The notes: generated from the letters alone by a model not told the origin. Shown: positions 27,306 to 37,531, counted from the stretch's first letter. The stretch: DNA of 64,000 nucleotides from Winslowiella iniecta (GCF_001267535.1 NZ_JRXE01000014.1:45602-109601); one strand, 5' to 3'. Made by a program: numbers and translations.

Positions 27306-28613
27306 ATGTCGACAACGGTTCTGACCGAGCAACAGATCGGCGCAGTTTATCGCTACTGGCGTCCGCGACTGTTGTTCTCGATGGTAGTCGGCTATGCCGC
27401 CTTTTATCTGACGCGCAAAAGCGTCAGTTACGCGATGCCGGTGATGCAACTGGAGCTGGGGCTGGATAAAGCCGATATCGGCCTGCTCGGCACGCTGTTT
27501 TACCTGGTGTACGGCGCATCAAAATTTTTCTCCGGCATCATCAGTGACAAAACCTCGGCGCGCTGGTTTATGGGTACCGGGCTGTTTATCACCGGGTTAC
27601 TGAATGTGGTGTTTACGCTGTGCCACTCGTGGAGCGCACTGCTGGTGGTCTGGACGCTGAACGGCTTTTTTCAGGGATGGGGCTGGCCGCCGTGCGCCAA
27701 ATTGCTCACCAGCTGGTATTCGCGCAACGAGCGCGGCTTCTGGTGGGGCTGCTGGAATACCTCGATCACCATGGGTGGTGCGCTGGTACCGCTGCTGTCG
27801 GGCTTTCTCGCCTCTGAATATGGCTGGCAGACGGCGCTGCTGGTGCCCGGCGTGATGGGGATGTTGCTGGGAATCTGGCTGTGCTGGCAACTGTGTGACA
27901 AACCCGCCGCACAGGGATTGCCCACCGTCGGCAGCTGGCGGCGCGATCCGCTGGAGTTATGGCAGGAGCAACACAGCCCGCCGATGAGTATGCGGACGAT
28001 TCTGCGCCAGGCGATTCTGGCGAACCGTACCCTCTGGCTGCTGGCGGCATCCTACGTGCTGGTGTACCTGATTCGTATCGCGCTGAATGACTGGGGCAAT
28101 ATCTGGCTGGCGGAAAGCCACGGCGTTTCACTGTTAGGCGCGAATGCCACGCTGTCACTGTTCGAGCTTGGCGGACTGACAGGCGCACTGTTCGCCGGAT
28201 GGGGATCGGATCTGCTGTTTCGCGGTCAGCGTGCGCCAATGATTTTGCTGTTTGCCTTTGGCCTGTTTCTCAGCATGACCGCGCTGTGGCTGGCGCCGGT
28301 GCACCACTATGGTTTGCTGTCGATGTGCTTTTTTAGTCTGGGATTTTTTATCTTCGGCCCGCAAATGCTGATTGGTCTGGCGGCGGCTGAATATTGTCAC
28401 AAAGACGCAGCGGGAACCGTCACCGGTTTTCTGGGGTTATTTGCCTATCTGGGGGCGGCCCTGGCGGGATGGCCACTGGCGCAAGTGTTGGAGCATTACG
28501 GTTGGTCGGGTTTCTTTGCACTGCTGACGCTGGCGGCCAGTTGTATTGGTTTGCTGCTGATGCCGTTGCTGATAGCCGGGCTGAACCGACTGAGATTTAA
28601 ACAGGCGTCGTAA
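27306..28613 (+). CDS. uhpC: UhpC-like hexose-phosphate sensor (MFS/OPA family)
   Basis: 435-residue membrane protein with about 12 helices, OPA family. UhpC is a UhpT-like protein that senses external glucose-6-phosphate and signals to UhpB. UhpC-specific blocks rather than UhpT ones are visible: GYAAFYLTRKSVSYA near 35, FQGWGWPPCAKLLTSWYSR near 125, INDWGN-type LNDWGNIWLAES near 260, and FGPQMLIGLAAAE near 345. ATG at 27306 is preceded by TGGAGG. afuA follows 46 bases later on the same strand, so sensing and transport genes appear linked. Confidence 0.88.
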   Translation: MSTTVLTEQQIGAVYRYWRPRLLFSMVVGYAAFYLTRKSVSYAMPVMQLELGLDKADIGLLGTLFYLVYGASKFFSGIISDKTSARWFMGTGLFITGLLNVVFTLCHSWSALLVVWTLNGFFQGWGWPPCAKLLTSWYSRNERGFWWGCWNTSITMGGALVPLLSGFLASEYGWQTALLVPGVMGMLLGIWLCWQLCDKPAAQGLPTVGSWRRDPLELWQEQHSPPMSMRTILRQAILANRTLWLLAASYVLVYLIRIALNDWGNIWLAESHGVSLLGANATLSLFELGGLTGALFAGWGSDLLFRGQRAPMILLFAFGLFLSMTALWLAPVHHYGLLSMCFFSLGFFIFGPQMLIGLAAAEYCHKDAAGTVTGFLGLFAYLGAALAGWPLAQVLEHYGWSGFFALLTLAASCIGLLLMPLLIAGLNRLRFKQAS

Positions 28614-28659
28614 TCGTACTCTTACTCACTGGCTGTACCCAAAAAGATAAGGATAAAAA

Positions 28660-29691
28660 ATGAAACTCGTCCCTCTCGCTACCCTGATTGCCGCCGGACT
28701 GACACTGGCCGCCTTCGCTGGCAGTACGCAAGCCAAAGGTCGGCTGGTGATCTATTGCAGCGCCACCAACACCATGTGTGAAACCGAAGCCAAAGCCTTC
28801 GGCGAAAAGTATGATGTGAAAACCAGTTTTATTCGCAACGGTTCCGGCAGCACGCTGGCGAAAGTCGATGCGGAAAAAAATAACCCGCAGGCGGATGTCT
28901 GGTATGGCGGCACGCTCGATCCGCAGTCGCAGGCAGGCGAGATGGGCTTGCTGGCGGCCTATAAATCGCCAAACCTTGAGCAGATCATGCCGCAGTTCCG
29001 CGATCCGGCAAAGGTGAAAGGCAACTACTCATCAGCGATTTATATCGGCATTCTCGGCATGGGGGTGAATACCAACCGCCTGAAAGAGAAAAATCTGCCG
29101 GTGCCTAAATGCTGGAAGGATCTGACCAATCCGGTTTACAAAGGCGAAATCCAGATTGCCGATCCGCAAAGTTCCGGTACCGCGTATACCGCGCTGGCGA
29201 CCTTTACTCAGCTGTGGGGCGAAGAGCAAGCCTTTGATTATCTGAAAAAGCTTAACGGTAATGTTTCGCAGTACACCAAGTCGGGGATTGCACCGGCGCG
29301 TAACGCGGCACGCGGTGAAACGGCAATCGGTATTGGCTTCCTGCACGACTATTCGCTGGAGAAAGAGAAGGGTGCACCGCTGGAGCTGATTTCGCCGTGT
29401 GAAGGTTCGGGCTACGAAATAGGCGGCGTCAGCATCCTGAAAAATGCGCGCAATATGGAGAACGCCAAACTGTTCGTTGACTGGTCACTGTCAAAAGAGG
29501 CACAGGAGCTGTCATGGAAACAGGGTCAGTCCTACCAGATCCTGACCAACACCACCGCCGAAACCTCGCCGAACTCGCTGAAGCTTGATGACCTGAAACT
29601 GATCGATTATGACATGGATAAATACGGCGCTTCCGATACCCGTAAGCACCTGATCACCAAGTGGGTCAATGAAGTCAAGATGGGTCAATAA
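28660..29691 (+). CDS. afuA: AfuA-like periplasmic hexose-phosphate binding protein
   Basis: Periplasmic solute-binding protein, 343 residues. Signal peptide 1-25 ends STQA. It belongs to the family once annotated as ferric-ion binding (FbpA-like), but no adjacent Tyr-Tyr iron pair is visible. A His-Asp pair (residues 229-230, FLHDYS) and Glu248 (PCEGSGYE) lie where AfuA sugar-phosphate contacts are reported, as I recall. AfuABC of Actinobacillus and enteric pathogens imports glucose-6-P, fructose-6-P and sedoheptulose-7-P. Location right after uhpABC supports that substrate class. Confidence 0.82.
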   Translation: MKLVPLATLIAAGLTLAAFAGSTQAKGRLVIYCSATNTMCETEAKAFGEKYDVKTSFIRNGSGSTLAKVDAEKNNPQADVWYGGTLDPQSQAGEMGLLAAYKSPNLEQIMPQFRDPAKVKGNYSSAIYIGILGMGVNTNRLKEKNLPVPKCWKDLTNPVYKGEIQIADPQSSGTAYTALATFTQLWGEEQAFDYLKKLNGNVSQYTKSGIAPARNAARGETAIGIGFLHDYSLEKEKGAPLELISPCEGSGYEIGGVSILKNARNMENAKLFVDWSLSKEAQELSWKQGQSYQILTNTTAETSPNSLKLDDLKLIDYDMDKYGASDTRKHLITKWVNEVKMGQ

Positions 29692-29758
29692 CCCACGCTC
29701 ACTGGCACGTCGTTAGCGGCGTGCTGCTGCTCTCTTTTACCCATTACCGGGGAACACC

Positions 29759-31834
29759 ATGAGTGATGCTATAGCTTTGCGCCCGGCGCAGAGACGGGAT
29801 GCTATTTTCTATTGGCTGGGAATTCTGGTGCTGGCGTTTGCGCTGTTGCCGGTATTCAGCCTCGACTACGGACTGCTGGAATCGACCGCCGATGAGATTG
29901 TTGCGGCCTACGGCTGGTCCGGCATCCATATCGGTCTGGCATGGTTGCTGTTGCCGCTGCTGTTGCTGGTGCGTCCGGCGCACAGCGTCAGTCGCGAGCA
30001 GCGTGGCCGTCATCTGTTTGATGCCGGCTATGCGCTGTTTTGCGCGCTGTTTATGGTGGTCAGCGCCACGCTGATCGGGCGCGGACTGGGTTATGGCTCG
30101 ATTCTGATTCTGATCAGCCTCGGTGCCATTATGACGCTGGCACTGTCGCGGCTGGAGTGGCTGGGCGGCGATCGTTTTGTGCTCGGCTCGCTGATCGCCA
30201 TTGTGGCGCTGATTAGCCTGTTTATCCTCTATCCAAGCCTGGCGATTTTTAAACCGATGTTCAGCGACGACAGCGGAGCCTTTGCGCCGTTGCAGTTTAT
30301 GAATATTCTCGGTCAGGCGCATATTATTCAGGTTATCTGGAACTCATTTTTGCTGAGCGCAGCGGTGGGAGTCGGCTGTACCTTCTTCGGACTGGTGCTG
30401 GCGATTTATACCACGCGTATTGCCAAACGTTCGGCGCTGATTGGCCGTATCTTCTCGATTCTGCCGATTGTCACTCCGCCGTTTGTTGTCGGCTTAGGCG
30501 TGACCCTGATGATGGGGCGTTCCGGCTATGTTACTGAATTTATGGTGCAGTATCTTGGGCTGACCAACAGCAACTGGCTGTACGGTTTTACCGGCATCTG
30601 GCTGGCGCAGGTGCTGGCATTTACCCCGATGTCATTTATGATCCTCGACGGTGCGATTAAAACCATTCACCCGTCGCTGGAAGAAGCCTCGTATACCCTG
30701 CGTGCCAACCGTTATCAGACCTTTCAGCGGGTATTCTTACCGCTGCTGAAACCGGCGCTGGCGAACTCATTTTTAATTGTGATAGTCCAGTCGCTGGCTG
30801 ACTTCAGTAACCCGCTGGTACTCGGCGGTAACTTTGACGTGCTGGCCACGCAAATCTACTTCTATATTACCGGCGCTCAGCTGGATTATTCTGCCGCCAG
30901 TACGCTCGGCGTCATTCTGCTGCTGTTCTCACTGCTGGTGTTCTGTATCCAGTATATGTGGATTGGTAAGCGCTCATACGTCACCATTTCCGGTAAATCC
31001 TCGCGTGGCGATGTGCAACCGTTGCCTGGCTCGCTGGTCACGGCGGTCACGCTGCTGCTGTGGGTATGGATCGGTTTTAATGTGTTGCTGTATGGCAGCA
31101 TTTTCTACGGCAGCTTTACCGTTAACTGGGGCGTTGATTACACCCTGACGCTGGATAACTTCAGCAAGCTGTTCGGACAGGGATTCAGTGATGGTGCCTG
31201 GCCTTCGCTGCTCGACACGCTGCTGTATGCCGGCATTGCCGCGCCGATTACCGCTATTTTCGGTTTGTTGATTGCTTATATTGTGGTGCGCCAGCATTTC
31301 ACCGGTAAAAAAGTGATCGAGTTCACCACCATGCTGTGCTTTGCGGTGCCGGGAACCGTGGCGGGCGTCTCCTATATTCTGGCGTTTAACAGCGCACCGG
31401 TTTATCTCACTGGCACCGCAGCGATTGTGATTATCTCGATGGTGATGCGTAACGTGCCGGTCGGGATTCGCGCCGGGATTGCCGGGCTGGGACAGCTGGA
31501 TAAATCACTGGATGAAGCCTCACTCAGCCTGCGTGCCGGTTCGTTAAGAACCGTGCTGTTTATCGTGCTGCCACTGCTACGACCGGCGATCCTTTCGGCG
31601 CTGATCTACAGCTTTGTGCGTGCCATTACCACCGTCAGCGCCATTGTTTTCCTCGTTACGCCAGATACCCGTGTGGCGACCTCGTACATCCTTAACCGCG
31701 TTGAGGATGGCGAATACGGCATGGCGATTGCCTATGGTTCGATACTGATCGTGGTGATGTTGGCAATCATTTTTATCTTTGATGCGCTGGTCGGTGAAGC
31801 GCGCGTGGCCCGTTCACGGGCAAAAAACAGTTAA
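29759..31834 (+). CDS. afuB: AfuB-like ABC transporter permease (fused double domain)
   Basis: 691-residue inner-membrane permease with two BinPDT-type halves fused in one chain, about 12-14 helices. Each half has an EAA cytoplasmic loop that docks on the ATPase: [16 protein letters not shown] near 310 and [16 protein letters not shown] near 580. An extra helical N-terminal section (to about 150) precedes the first half. It lies 67 bases after afuA and 10 bases before afuC. The same architecture is used by ferric-ion permeases, so the substrate is assigned from afuA and context. Confidence 0.83.
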   Translation: MSDAIALRPAQRRDAIFYWLGILVLAFALLPVFSLDYGLLESTADEIVAAYGWSGIHIGLAWLLLPLLLLVRPAHSVSREQRGRHLFDAGYALFCALFMVVSATLIGRGLGYGSILILISLGAIMTLALSRLEWLGGDRFVLGSLIAIVALISLFILYPSLAIFKPMFSDDSGAFAPLQFMNILGQAHIIQVIWNSFLLSAAVGVGCTFFGLVLAIYTTRIAKRSALIGRIFSILPIVTPPFVVGLGVTLMMGRSGYVTEFMVQYLGLTNSNWLYGFTGIWLAQVLAFTPMSFMILDGAIKTIHPSLEEASYTLRANRYQTFQRVFLPLLKPALANSFLIVIVQSLADFSNPLVLGGNFDVLATQIYFYITGAQLDYSAASTLGVILLLFSLLVFCIQYMWIGKRSYVTISGKSSRGDVQPLPGSLVTAVTLLLWVWIGFNVLLYGSIFYGSFTVNWGVDYTLTLDNFSKLFGQGFSDGAWPSLLDTLLYAGIAAPITAIFGLLIAYIVVRQHFTGKKVIEFTTMLCFAVPGTVAGVSYILAFNSAPVYLTGTAAIVIISMVMRNVPVGIRAGIAGLGQLDKSLDEASLSLRAGSLRTVLFIVLPLLRPAILSALIYSFVRAITTVSAIVFLVTPDTRVATSYILNRVEDGEYGMAIAYGSILIVVMLAIIFIFDALVGEARVARSRAKNS

Positions 31835-31844
31835 CAGGGTGCTT

Positions 31845-32921
31845 ATGAACGCTAACGTTGCACAACCAAATGAAAATAAAAAACATTTCGTCGAACTGAG
31901 AAATATTGGTAAGCGCTTTGGTAATAATGCGGTGATTGACGATCTTAGCCTGGCGATCCCGCAAGGGCAGATGGTCACGCTGCTGGGGCCGTCGGGCTGC
32001 GGCAAAACCACGGTGCTGCGGCTGGTGGCCGGGCTGGAAAAACCCACCGAAGGGCAGATCCTGATTGATGGTGAAGATGTCACCCACCGCTCCATTCAGC
32101 AGCGTGATATCTGTATGGTGTTTCAGTCTTACGCGCTGTTCCCGCATATGTCACTGGGAGAAAACATTGGCTACGGTTTGCGGATGCTCGGTCGTCCGAA
32201 AGCAGAAATCCGCGATCGGGTGCATGAAGCGCTGAAGCTGGTGGATCTGGAAGGGTTTGAAGATCGCTTTGTTGACCAGATTTCCGGCGGGCAGCAGCAG
32301 CGTGTGGCGTTGGCGCGTGCGTTGATCCTGAAACCCAAGGTGCTGCTGTTTGATGAGCCACTGAGTAACCTTGATGCCAACCTGCGCCGTAGCATGCGTG
32401 AAAAAATCCGTGAACTGCAGCAGCAATTTAATATCACCTCACTGTATGTCACGCACGATCAAAGCGAGGCGTTTGCGGTATCGGATTCCGTGCTGGTGAT
32501 GAATAAAGGCAAAATCATGCAGCTTGGTGAGCCGCAAAAGCTGTACCGCTACCCGGCGTCGCGCTTTATGGCCGGTTTTATGGGCGATGCCAATATCTTT
32601 GACGCACGCATCAATGGCAGCAGCGTTGAGATTTTTGGTTACCCGATTGCCCGGCCTGAAGGTTTCGCCGCCGGGTTGCAGCAATGTGCGGTTGGCGTGC
32701 GCCCGGAGGCGATTACCCTCAGCCCGCACGGCGATGCCAGCCAGCGTTGCACGATTAAAAAGGTGGCCTATATGGGGCCGCAGTATGAGGTACTGGTTGA
32801 CTGGCACGGACAGCAGCTATTGCTGCAGGTCAATGCTATCCAGCTACAACCGGCTCCGGGCGATCACTACTATCTGCAGATTCACCCGTTTGGCATGTTT
32901 GAACTGCGCGATAGCGCCTGA
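31845..32921 (+). CDS. afuC: AfuC-like ABC transporter ATP-binding protein
   Basis: 358-residue ATPase of the importer. Walker [12 protein letters not shown] (near 48), Q-loop [11 protein letters not shown], signature [15 protein letters not shown] near 150, Walker [13 protein letters not shown] near 170, switch His in YVTHDQSEA. The C-terminal TOBE-like regulatory domain covers about 245-355. ATG at 31845 with AGGG upstream is chosen; the upstream frame overlaps afuB. The AfuABC unit ends here with a hairpin. Confidence 0.85.
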   Translation: MNANVAQPNENKKHFVELRNIGKRFGNNAVIDDLSLAIPQGQMVTLLGPSGCGKTTVLRLVAGLEKPTEGQILIDGEDVTHRSIQQRDICMVFQSYALFPHMSLGENIGYGLRMLGRPKAEIRDRVHEALKLVDLEGFEDRFVDQISGGQQQRVALARALILKPKVLLFDEPLSNLDANLRRSMREKIRELQQQFNITSLYVTHDQSEAFAVSDSVLVMNKGKIMQLGEPQKLYRYPASRFMAGFMGDANIFDARINGSSVEIFGYPIARPEGFAAGLQQCAVGVRPEAITLSPHGDASQRCTIKKVAYMGPQYEVLVDWHGQQLLLQVNAIQLQPAPGDHYYLQIHPFGMFELRDSA

Positions 32922-32927
32922 TCAATA

Positions 32928-32965
32928 GTTAACCCTGGGCGGCACTGATGCCGTTCAGGGTTAAC
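32928..32965. terminator. Bidirectional terminator after afuC
   Basis: Arms gttaaccctg (32928-32937) and cagggttaac (32956-32965) are perfect complements, with an inner ggc/gcc extension. It sits between the convergent stops of afuC and the protease gene, 3 bases from the latter. Confidence 0.75.
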
Positions 32966-32968
32966 TGG

Positions 32969-33595
32969 CTAAGATTTAATCGTCTGCTCCAGCCAGTCCT
33001 TAAAGCTGGCGTAAGGGACGTACAGCGCCACGTTTTTATACAAATTCTTACCGGTTTTGCTTTCGTTGATTTCATCGGTAAAACCAACAATCACACCCGC
33101 GATACTGTCATCGGTGGCGTTATACACGGCCCCACCTGACATACCTTTCACCACGCCGGCATTGGCCGCCACCACCACACATTTCAGCTTGTTCCAGCTA
33201 TTTTTCAGTCCGGTATTGGCCAGATTGGTGCCGCTGGAAGCGACCGGCATCGCCGAAATAAAGCTATAACCATACAGATTTACGCGGTCGCCCATCTTGC
33301 CATTACGGAAGTGCGGTGGCAGGTTGGGTTCATTGTTTTTGCGATACACTATCGCCAGATCGCAATCAGGATGATATGCCTTGACTTTATAGGTCGAAAA
33401 TTTAGCCACATGTGCGGCGGTGAGACTGTATTCCTCGGTTAAAGGGATGGTGGTGCCCAGGGTGCCGATCCCCATCACCGTTGGGATTCCCGTAACCGTC
33501 ATATCGACCCTTTTCAGAGCTTCTCCACTGTACTCATATTTGCCTACTGAGCATCCACTCAGGCACAAACACATTAAGGATATAACCAGTCGCAT
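32969..33595 (-). CDS. Lipoprotein trypsin-like serine protease
   Basis: I recognise the fold class, not the gene. The second of two ATG codons (33595) has GGGGAG at good spacing, giving 208 residues. The first 15 residues are a lipoprotein signal ending LSGC (Cys15). A chymotrypsin-fold triad is visible: His62 in LTAAHVA, Asp79 in DCDLAIVY, Ser153 in GMSGGAVYN. The protein would be anchored in the outer or inner membrane facing the periplasm; SVGK after the Cys is not an Asp+2 retention signal, favouring the outer membrane. It faces afuC convergently and has no obvious operon partner. Substrate unknown. Confidence 0.75.
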   Translation of the reverse strand: MRLVISLMCLCLSGCSVGKYEYSGEALKRVDMTVTGIPTVMGIGTLGTTIPLTEEYSLTAAHVAKFSTYKVKAYHPDCDLAIVYRKNNEPNLPPHFRNGKMGDRVNLYGYSFISAMPVASSGTNLANTGLKNSWNKLKCVVVAANAGVVKGMSGGAVYNATDDSIAGVIVGFTDEINESKTGKNLYKNVALYVPYASFKDWLEQTIKS

Positions 33596-34081
33596 CATGT
33601 CTCCCCGACCTTGATTATCAAGCAACGTAACTTTCACCAGGTCACTCCATTAACCTGGTATCGGCCGCAAAGCATTATTCTTTAAGGTGAAATGGTGAAA
33701 AATCCTAACAACCTTTGTTGATATAGCAATGCTTGATTGTTAAATACGGCAAAAACGGGATCAATCTTAACGCGGAATGTTAAGTATGATTGAAGTTTAT
33801 AATCTATCTTAGAACAAATATTCGGATAGAAAAATAAATGGTTCTTCCACTGGTTATTTACATTTTTACATACTTTTCTTGATTGATTTCAGCATGATTA
33901 TTGCTCACCGGGCAATATACCCTTGCCGCACGCGGGGTGTATGATGATTGCCGGCTATGTTTTAATAGCGCTTTGTGACGTGGATCAAATTCAAGTATTC
34001 ATAAATTACGTCACTTAGAAGGGTTTTTTTCGGAAAACCTCCTGCCTGCAGTATGTAAATTTTTTTTTGGGAGAGTGTGAT
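33596..34081. promoter_or_regulatory. AT-rich divergent promoter region with a possible CRP site
   Basis: About 490 bases without a convincing gene between the protease and the MFS gene, AT-rich. TGTGA-CGTGGA-TCAAA at 33974-33989 resembles a CRP or related half-good palindrome, 93 bases before the MFS start. A gggtttttttcggaaaacc hairpin-like segment lies at 34021-34039. No RNA gene was recognised. Confidence 0.35.
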
Positions 34082-35245
34082 ATGCCTGTTTCATTACTGG
34101 CGTTGGCGCTGAGTGCATTCGCAATCGGCACGACTGAGTTCGTCATTATGGGGCTGTTGCCTGAAGTGGCGAACGATCTGCAAGTCTCTATACCCTCAGC
34201 CGGGTGGCTGATTAGCGGCTATGCCCTGGGCGTTGCCATCGGCGCACCCATTATGGCGCTGCTGACCGCCAGACTGCCGCGTAAGCGCACGCTGATATTG
34301 CTGATGTCGATCTTTATCGTCGGCAATATTCTCTGTGCACTGGCGTACAGCTATAACTTGCTGATGCTGGCTCGCGTGGTGACTGCATTATGTCACGGTG
34401 CCTTCTTCGGTATTGGCGCGGTAGTGGCTGCCAGTCTGGTACCGGCGGGTAAGCAGGCATCGGCGGTCGCGCTGATGTTTACCGGACTGACGCTGGCCAA
34501 CGTGCTGGGTGTGCCATTAGGCACCTGGTTCGGTCAGTTGTTTGGCTGGCGCGCCACTTTCTGGGCGGTATCGGTCATCGGTGTGCTGGCGTTTATCGCT
34601 TTGATCGTCAGCCTGCCGGTCAATAAAGAAGAGAAGCCGGTGCATCTGGCGAGTGAAATCAGCGCGCTGGCGAACGGTAAATTGTGGCTGTCGCTGCTGA
34701 TGACGATGTTCTTCGCTGCGGCAATGTTTGCGCTGTTCAGCTATATCGCGCCGCTGTTGCTGGAAGTGACCGGTATCAGCGACCGTGGCGTTAGCTGGAC
34801 GCTGTTCCTGATTGGTGGTGGTCTGACGGTCGGTAATATCCTCGGCGGGAAGCTGGCGGACTGGCGCGTTTCTTTCAGTCTGATCCTGAGCTTCTCACTG
34901 ATTGCGGTATTGTCGCTGCTGTTCAGCTGGACCAGCCATGCGCTGTGGCTGGCGGAAATCACGCTGTTCCTGTGGGCGATGGCGACCTTTGCTACCGTTC
35001 CGGGTCTGCAAATTAACGTGGTTCGCCACGGCAAGGATGCGCCAAACCTGGTCTCAACCCTGAATATTTCGGCGTTTAACGTCGGCAATGCGCTGGGTGC
35101 CTGGGTAGGCGGTGCGGTAATTGGCGGTGGCTATGGCCTGACGGCAGTGCCGGTTGCCGCTGCCGTGCTGGCAGCGATCGGGCTGGTTGTTTGCCTGATC
35201 ACCTTCCGCAATTCACGCAGCCAGCCGGAAACGGTCAGCGCTTAA
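34082..35245 (+). CDS. MFS transporter, YdhP/AraJ-like
   Basis: 387-residue inner-membrane protein with 12 predicted helices, DHA1-type major facilitator. It has the family opening ALSAFAIGTTEFVIMGLLPEV, the loop 2-3 motif TARLPRKRTL and LTLANVLGVPLGTWFGQLFGWR in helix 5 (motif C-like). Closest in my memory to E. coli YdhP (389 residues) and AraJ, whose natural substrates are uncertain. The ATG at 34082 has GGGAGAG 6 bases away. Its stop overlaps the lysR stop by 4 bases tail to tail. Confidence 0.82.
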   Translation: MPVSLLALALSAFAIGTTEFVIMGLLPEVANDLQVSIPSAGWLISGYALGVAIGAPIMALLTARLPRKRTLILLMSIFIVGNILCALAYSYNLLMLARVVTALCHGAFFGIGAVVAASLVPAGKQASAVALMFTGLTLANVLGVPLGTWFGQLFGWRATFWAVSVIGVLAFIALIVSLPVNKEEKPVHLASEISALANGKLWLSLLMTMFFAAAMFALFSYIAPLLLEVTGISDRGVSWTLFLIGGGLTVGNILGGKLADWRVSFSLILSFSLIAVLSLLFSWTSHALWLAEITLFLWAMATFATVPGLQINVVRHGKDAPNLVSTLNISAFNVGNALGAWVGGAVIGGGYGLTAVPVAAAVLAAIGLVVCLITFRNSRSQPETVSA

Positions 35246-36162
35246 GCCAGTAACGCGTCGAGGCGCTGGCTGAACAGGCCAATCTGCTGTTGCAGATGCT
35301 GACTGAAAGCCTCCACCAGCGCCGAGGCCGGACGATGACGAGGCCGGATTAAACTGACGGTAAACGGCACATCGACACTGAAGCGGCGAATCACCACTCC
35401 GCTGTCGGCGTAATCCAGCGCCGTCAGCGGATTCACCACTGACACTCCCACGCCTGCTTTAACCATCGAACAGACCGACGCCGCGCTATGCGTCTCCATC
35501 ACCATTCGACGCTGCACGCCACGTTCCGCAAACAGTTGGTCCAGCAGCTGACGATAGCTGTCGCTGCGTGACAGACTGATATAGTTCTCACCATTGAAAT
35601 CCTGTGGTTCCAGCTGCGCACGCGCCGCCAGTCGGTGGCCTTTTGGCAGCACGCAGACTTCGTTCCGCGTCAGCAATTCGATGCGATCGGTGCCCGCTGG
35701 CGTCAGTGTGGTTTCAGTCAGGCCTAAATCGTGACGTTGGGCGGAGAGCCACTCTTCCAGCAGCGGCGACTCTTGCGGAATGATATTCAGGCTGAGATCG
35801 GGATAGCGTTGCAGAAACGGCTGGCAGACCAGCGGCAGCAGTGACTGAGAAAATACCGGCAGACAGGCGATGGAAAGCTCCCCCTGGCGGAACTGGCGCA
35901 AGCCTTCTGCCGCATTAATAATCCGATCCAGCCCGTACCACGAGCGCTGCACTTCTTCGAACAGCCGTAAGCCCTGTACGGTCGGCTGCAAGCGGCCGCG
36001 CACCCGTTCAAACAATCGCAAGCCGATCAGTTTCTCAAAGCGTGCCAGTTCACGGCTGACGGTCGGTTGTGAGGTATGCAGCATTGCCGCCGCTTCGGTA
36101 AGGTTACCGCTGGTCATTACCGCATGGAAAATCTCGATATGACGCAGGTTGATATGAGCCAT
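35242..36162 (-). CDS. lysR: LysR, transcriptional activator of lysA
   Basis: LysR-type regulator of 306 residues (E. coli 311). N-terminal winged helix (residues 3-62: NLRHIEIFHAVM, SQPTVSRELARFEKLIG) and a periplasmic-binding-like effector domain. Similarity to E. coli LysR is close along the whole length (PQESPLLEEWLSAQRHDLG, THSAASVCSMV). In E. coli it senses diaminopimelate and lysine and activates lysA. The ATG at 36162 follows the E. coli start; one at 36171 would add three residues. It is divergent from lysA across 115 bases, the conserved arrangement. Confidence 0.94.
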   Translation of the reverse strand: MAHINLRHIEIFHAVMTSGNLTEAAAMLHTSQPTVSRELARFEKLIGLRLFERVRGRLQPTVQGLRLFEEVQRSWYGLDRIINAAEGLRQFRQGELSIACLPVFSQSLLPLVCQPFLQRYPDLSLNIIPQESPLLEEWLSAQRHDLGLTETTLTPAGTDRIELLTRNEVCVLPKGHRLAARAQLEPQDFNGENYISLSRSDSYRQLLDQLFAERGVQRRMVMETHSAASVCSMVKAGVGVSVVNPLTALDYADSGVVIRRFSVDVPFTVSLIRPRHRPASALVEAFSQHLQQQIGLFSQRLDALLA

Positions 36163-36277
36163 CTTCGGCATCCGTCAGGTAAAGCCATATCATATTTGCA
36201 TAGACATGAATTAAACAGATATTTTTCAGCAAGAACTGTCTGTGGCGTAATAGCACCATGACATCAGGAGAATTGCT

Positions 36278-37531
36278 ATGCCACGTCCGCTGAATAACAC
36301 CGAAACCGCCCTGAACGGCGAAAATCTGCTGCAACTGGCCCGTCGCTACGACTGCCCGGTCTGGGCTTACGATGCCAGCATCATTGCCGAGCGCATCCAG
36401 CAGTTACAGCAATTTGACGTGATTCGTTTCGCGCAAAAAGCCTGTTCCAATATTCATATTTTACGTCTGATGCAGCAGGCGGGAGTCAAAGTCGATTCAG
36501 TTTCACTGGGTGAGATTGAGCGCGCACTGGTGGCCGGTTTTCAGCCGGGCGGTGATGAGATTGTGTTTACTGCCGATGTGTTTGATGCGCCGACGCTGGC
36601 ACGCGTAGCGGAGCTGCAAATTCCGGTCAATGTCGGTTCGGTGGATATGCTGCATCAGTTGGGTGAGGTGTCGCCTGGACATCGCGTCTGGTTACGAGTT
36701 AACCCTGGTTTCGGCCATGGACACAGCCAGAAAACCAACACTGGCGGTGAAAACAGCAAGCACGGTATCTGGCACACCGATTTATCGCTGGCGCTGAATG
36801 CAATCAGGCAGCACGGCCTGAAACTGGTTGGCATTCATATGCATATCGGTTCGGGCGTTGATTACGGTCATCTTGAGCAGGTGTGTGATGCGATGGTCGA
36901 CCAGGTGGTGAGTTTTGGCCAGGATCTGGAAGCGATCTCTGCGGGTGGTGGTCTGTCGATTCCTTATCACGTTGGTGAAGAAGCGATAGATACCGGGCAC
37001 TACTTCGGCCTGTGGAATGGTGCGCGCCAGCGTATTGCTGCCCATCTGGGGCATGCGGTGAAACTGGAAATTGAACCGGGCCGTTTCCTGGTGGCGGAAT
37101 CAGGCGTACTGGTTTCCCAGGTCAGAGCGGTGAAAGCGATGGGCAGCCGTCACTTTGTGCTGGTCGATGCAGGCTTTAACGACCTGATGCGTCCGGCGAT
37201 GTACGGCAGTTATCATCATATTTCGGCGCTGACCGGTGATGAGCGTCAAATCGATTTACAGCAGACGGTTGAAAGCGTGATCGCCGGGCCGCTGTGCGAA
37301 TCCGGTGATGTGTTTACCCAACAAGAGGGCGGTAAAGTGGAAACCCGCGCACTGCCTGCGGTGCAGGTGGGGGATTATCTGGTGTTCCATGATACCGGTG
37401 CCTATGGTGCATCGATGTCATCAAACTACAACACGCGTCCGTTACTGCCGGAAGTGCTGTTTGAAAACGGGCAGCCACGTGAAATCCGTCGCCGTCAGAC
37501 GATTACTGAATTACTGGCGTTAGAAATTTAA
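36278..37531 (+). CDS. lysA: Diaminopimelate decarboxylase
   Basis: PLP enzyme making L-lysine from meso-diaminopimelate, last step of the pathway. 417 residues (E. coli 420), alanine-racemase-like barrel. PLP lysine K54 in FAQKACSN, glycine loop EISAGGGLSIPY-like segment near 230, EPGRFLVAESG near 270, and the Cys-containing GPLCESGDVF near 343. ATG at 36278 has AGGAG upstream. A double-hairpin repeat begins 48 bases behind the stop. Confidence 0.96.
   Translation: MPRPLNNTETALNGENLLQLARRYDCPVWAYDASIIAERIQQLQQFDVIRFAQKACSNIHILRLMQQAGVKVDSVSLGEIERALVAGFQPGGDEIVFTADVFDAPTLARVAELQIPVNVGSVDMLHQLGEVSPGHRVWLRVNPGFGHGHSQKTNTGGENSKHGIWHTDLSLALNAIRQHGLKLVGIHMHIGSGVDYGHLEQVCDAMVDQVVSFGQDLEAISAGGGLSIPYHVGEEAIDTGHYFGLWNGARQRIAAHLGHAVKLEIEPGRFLVAESGVLVSQVRAVKAMGSRHFVLVDAGFNDLMRPAMYGSYHHISALTGDERQIDLQQTVESVIAGPLCESGDVFTQQEGGKVETRALPAVQVGDYLVFHDTGAYGASMSSNYNTRPLLPEVLFENGQPREIRRRQTITELLALEI

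Noticed and set aside
27306-28613. UhpT antiporter
   Set aside because: Sequence blocks and gene order after uhpB match UhpC, the sensor paralog.
28660-32921. Ferric-iron ABC transporter (FbpABC/AfuABC in the old sense)
   Set aside because: The binding protein has no visible Tyr-Tyr iron ligand pair, and the cluster follows uhpABC; a hexose-phosphate importer explains both better.
35242-35245. Overlapping stop codons of the MFS gene and lysR
   Set aside because: Palindromic TTAA-type sharing of stops in convergent genes is common and needs no special explanation.
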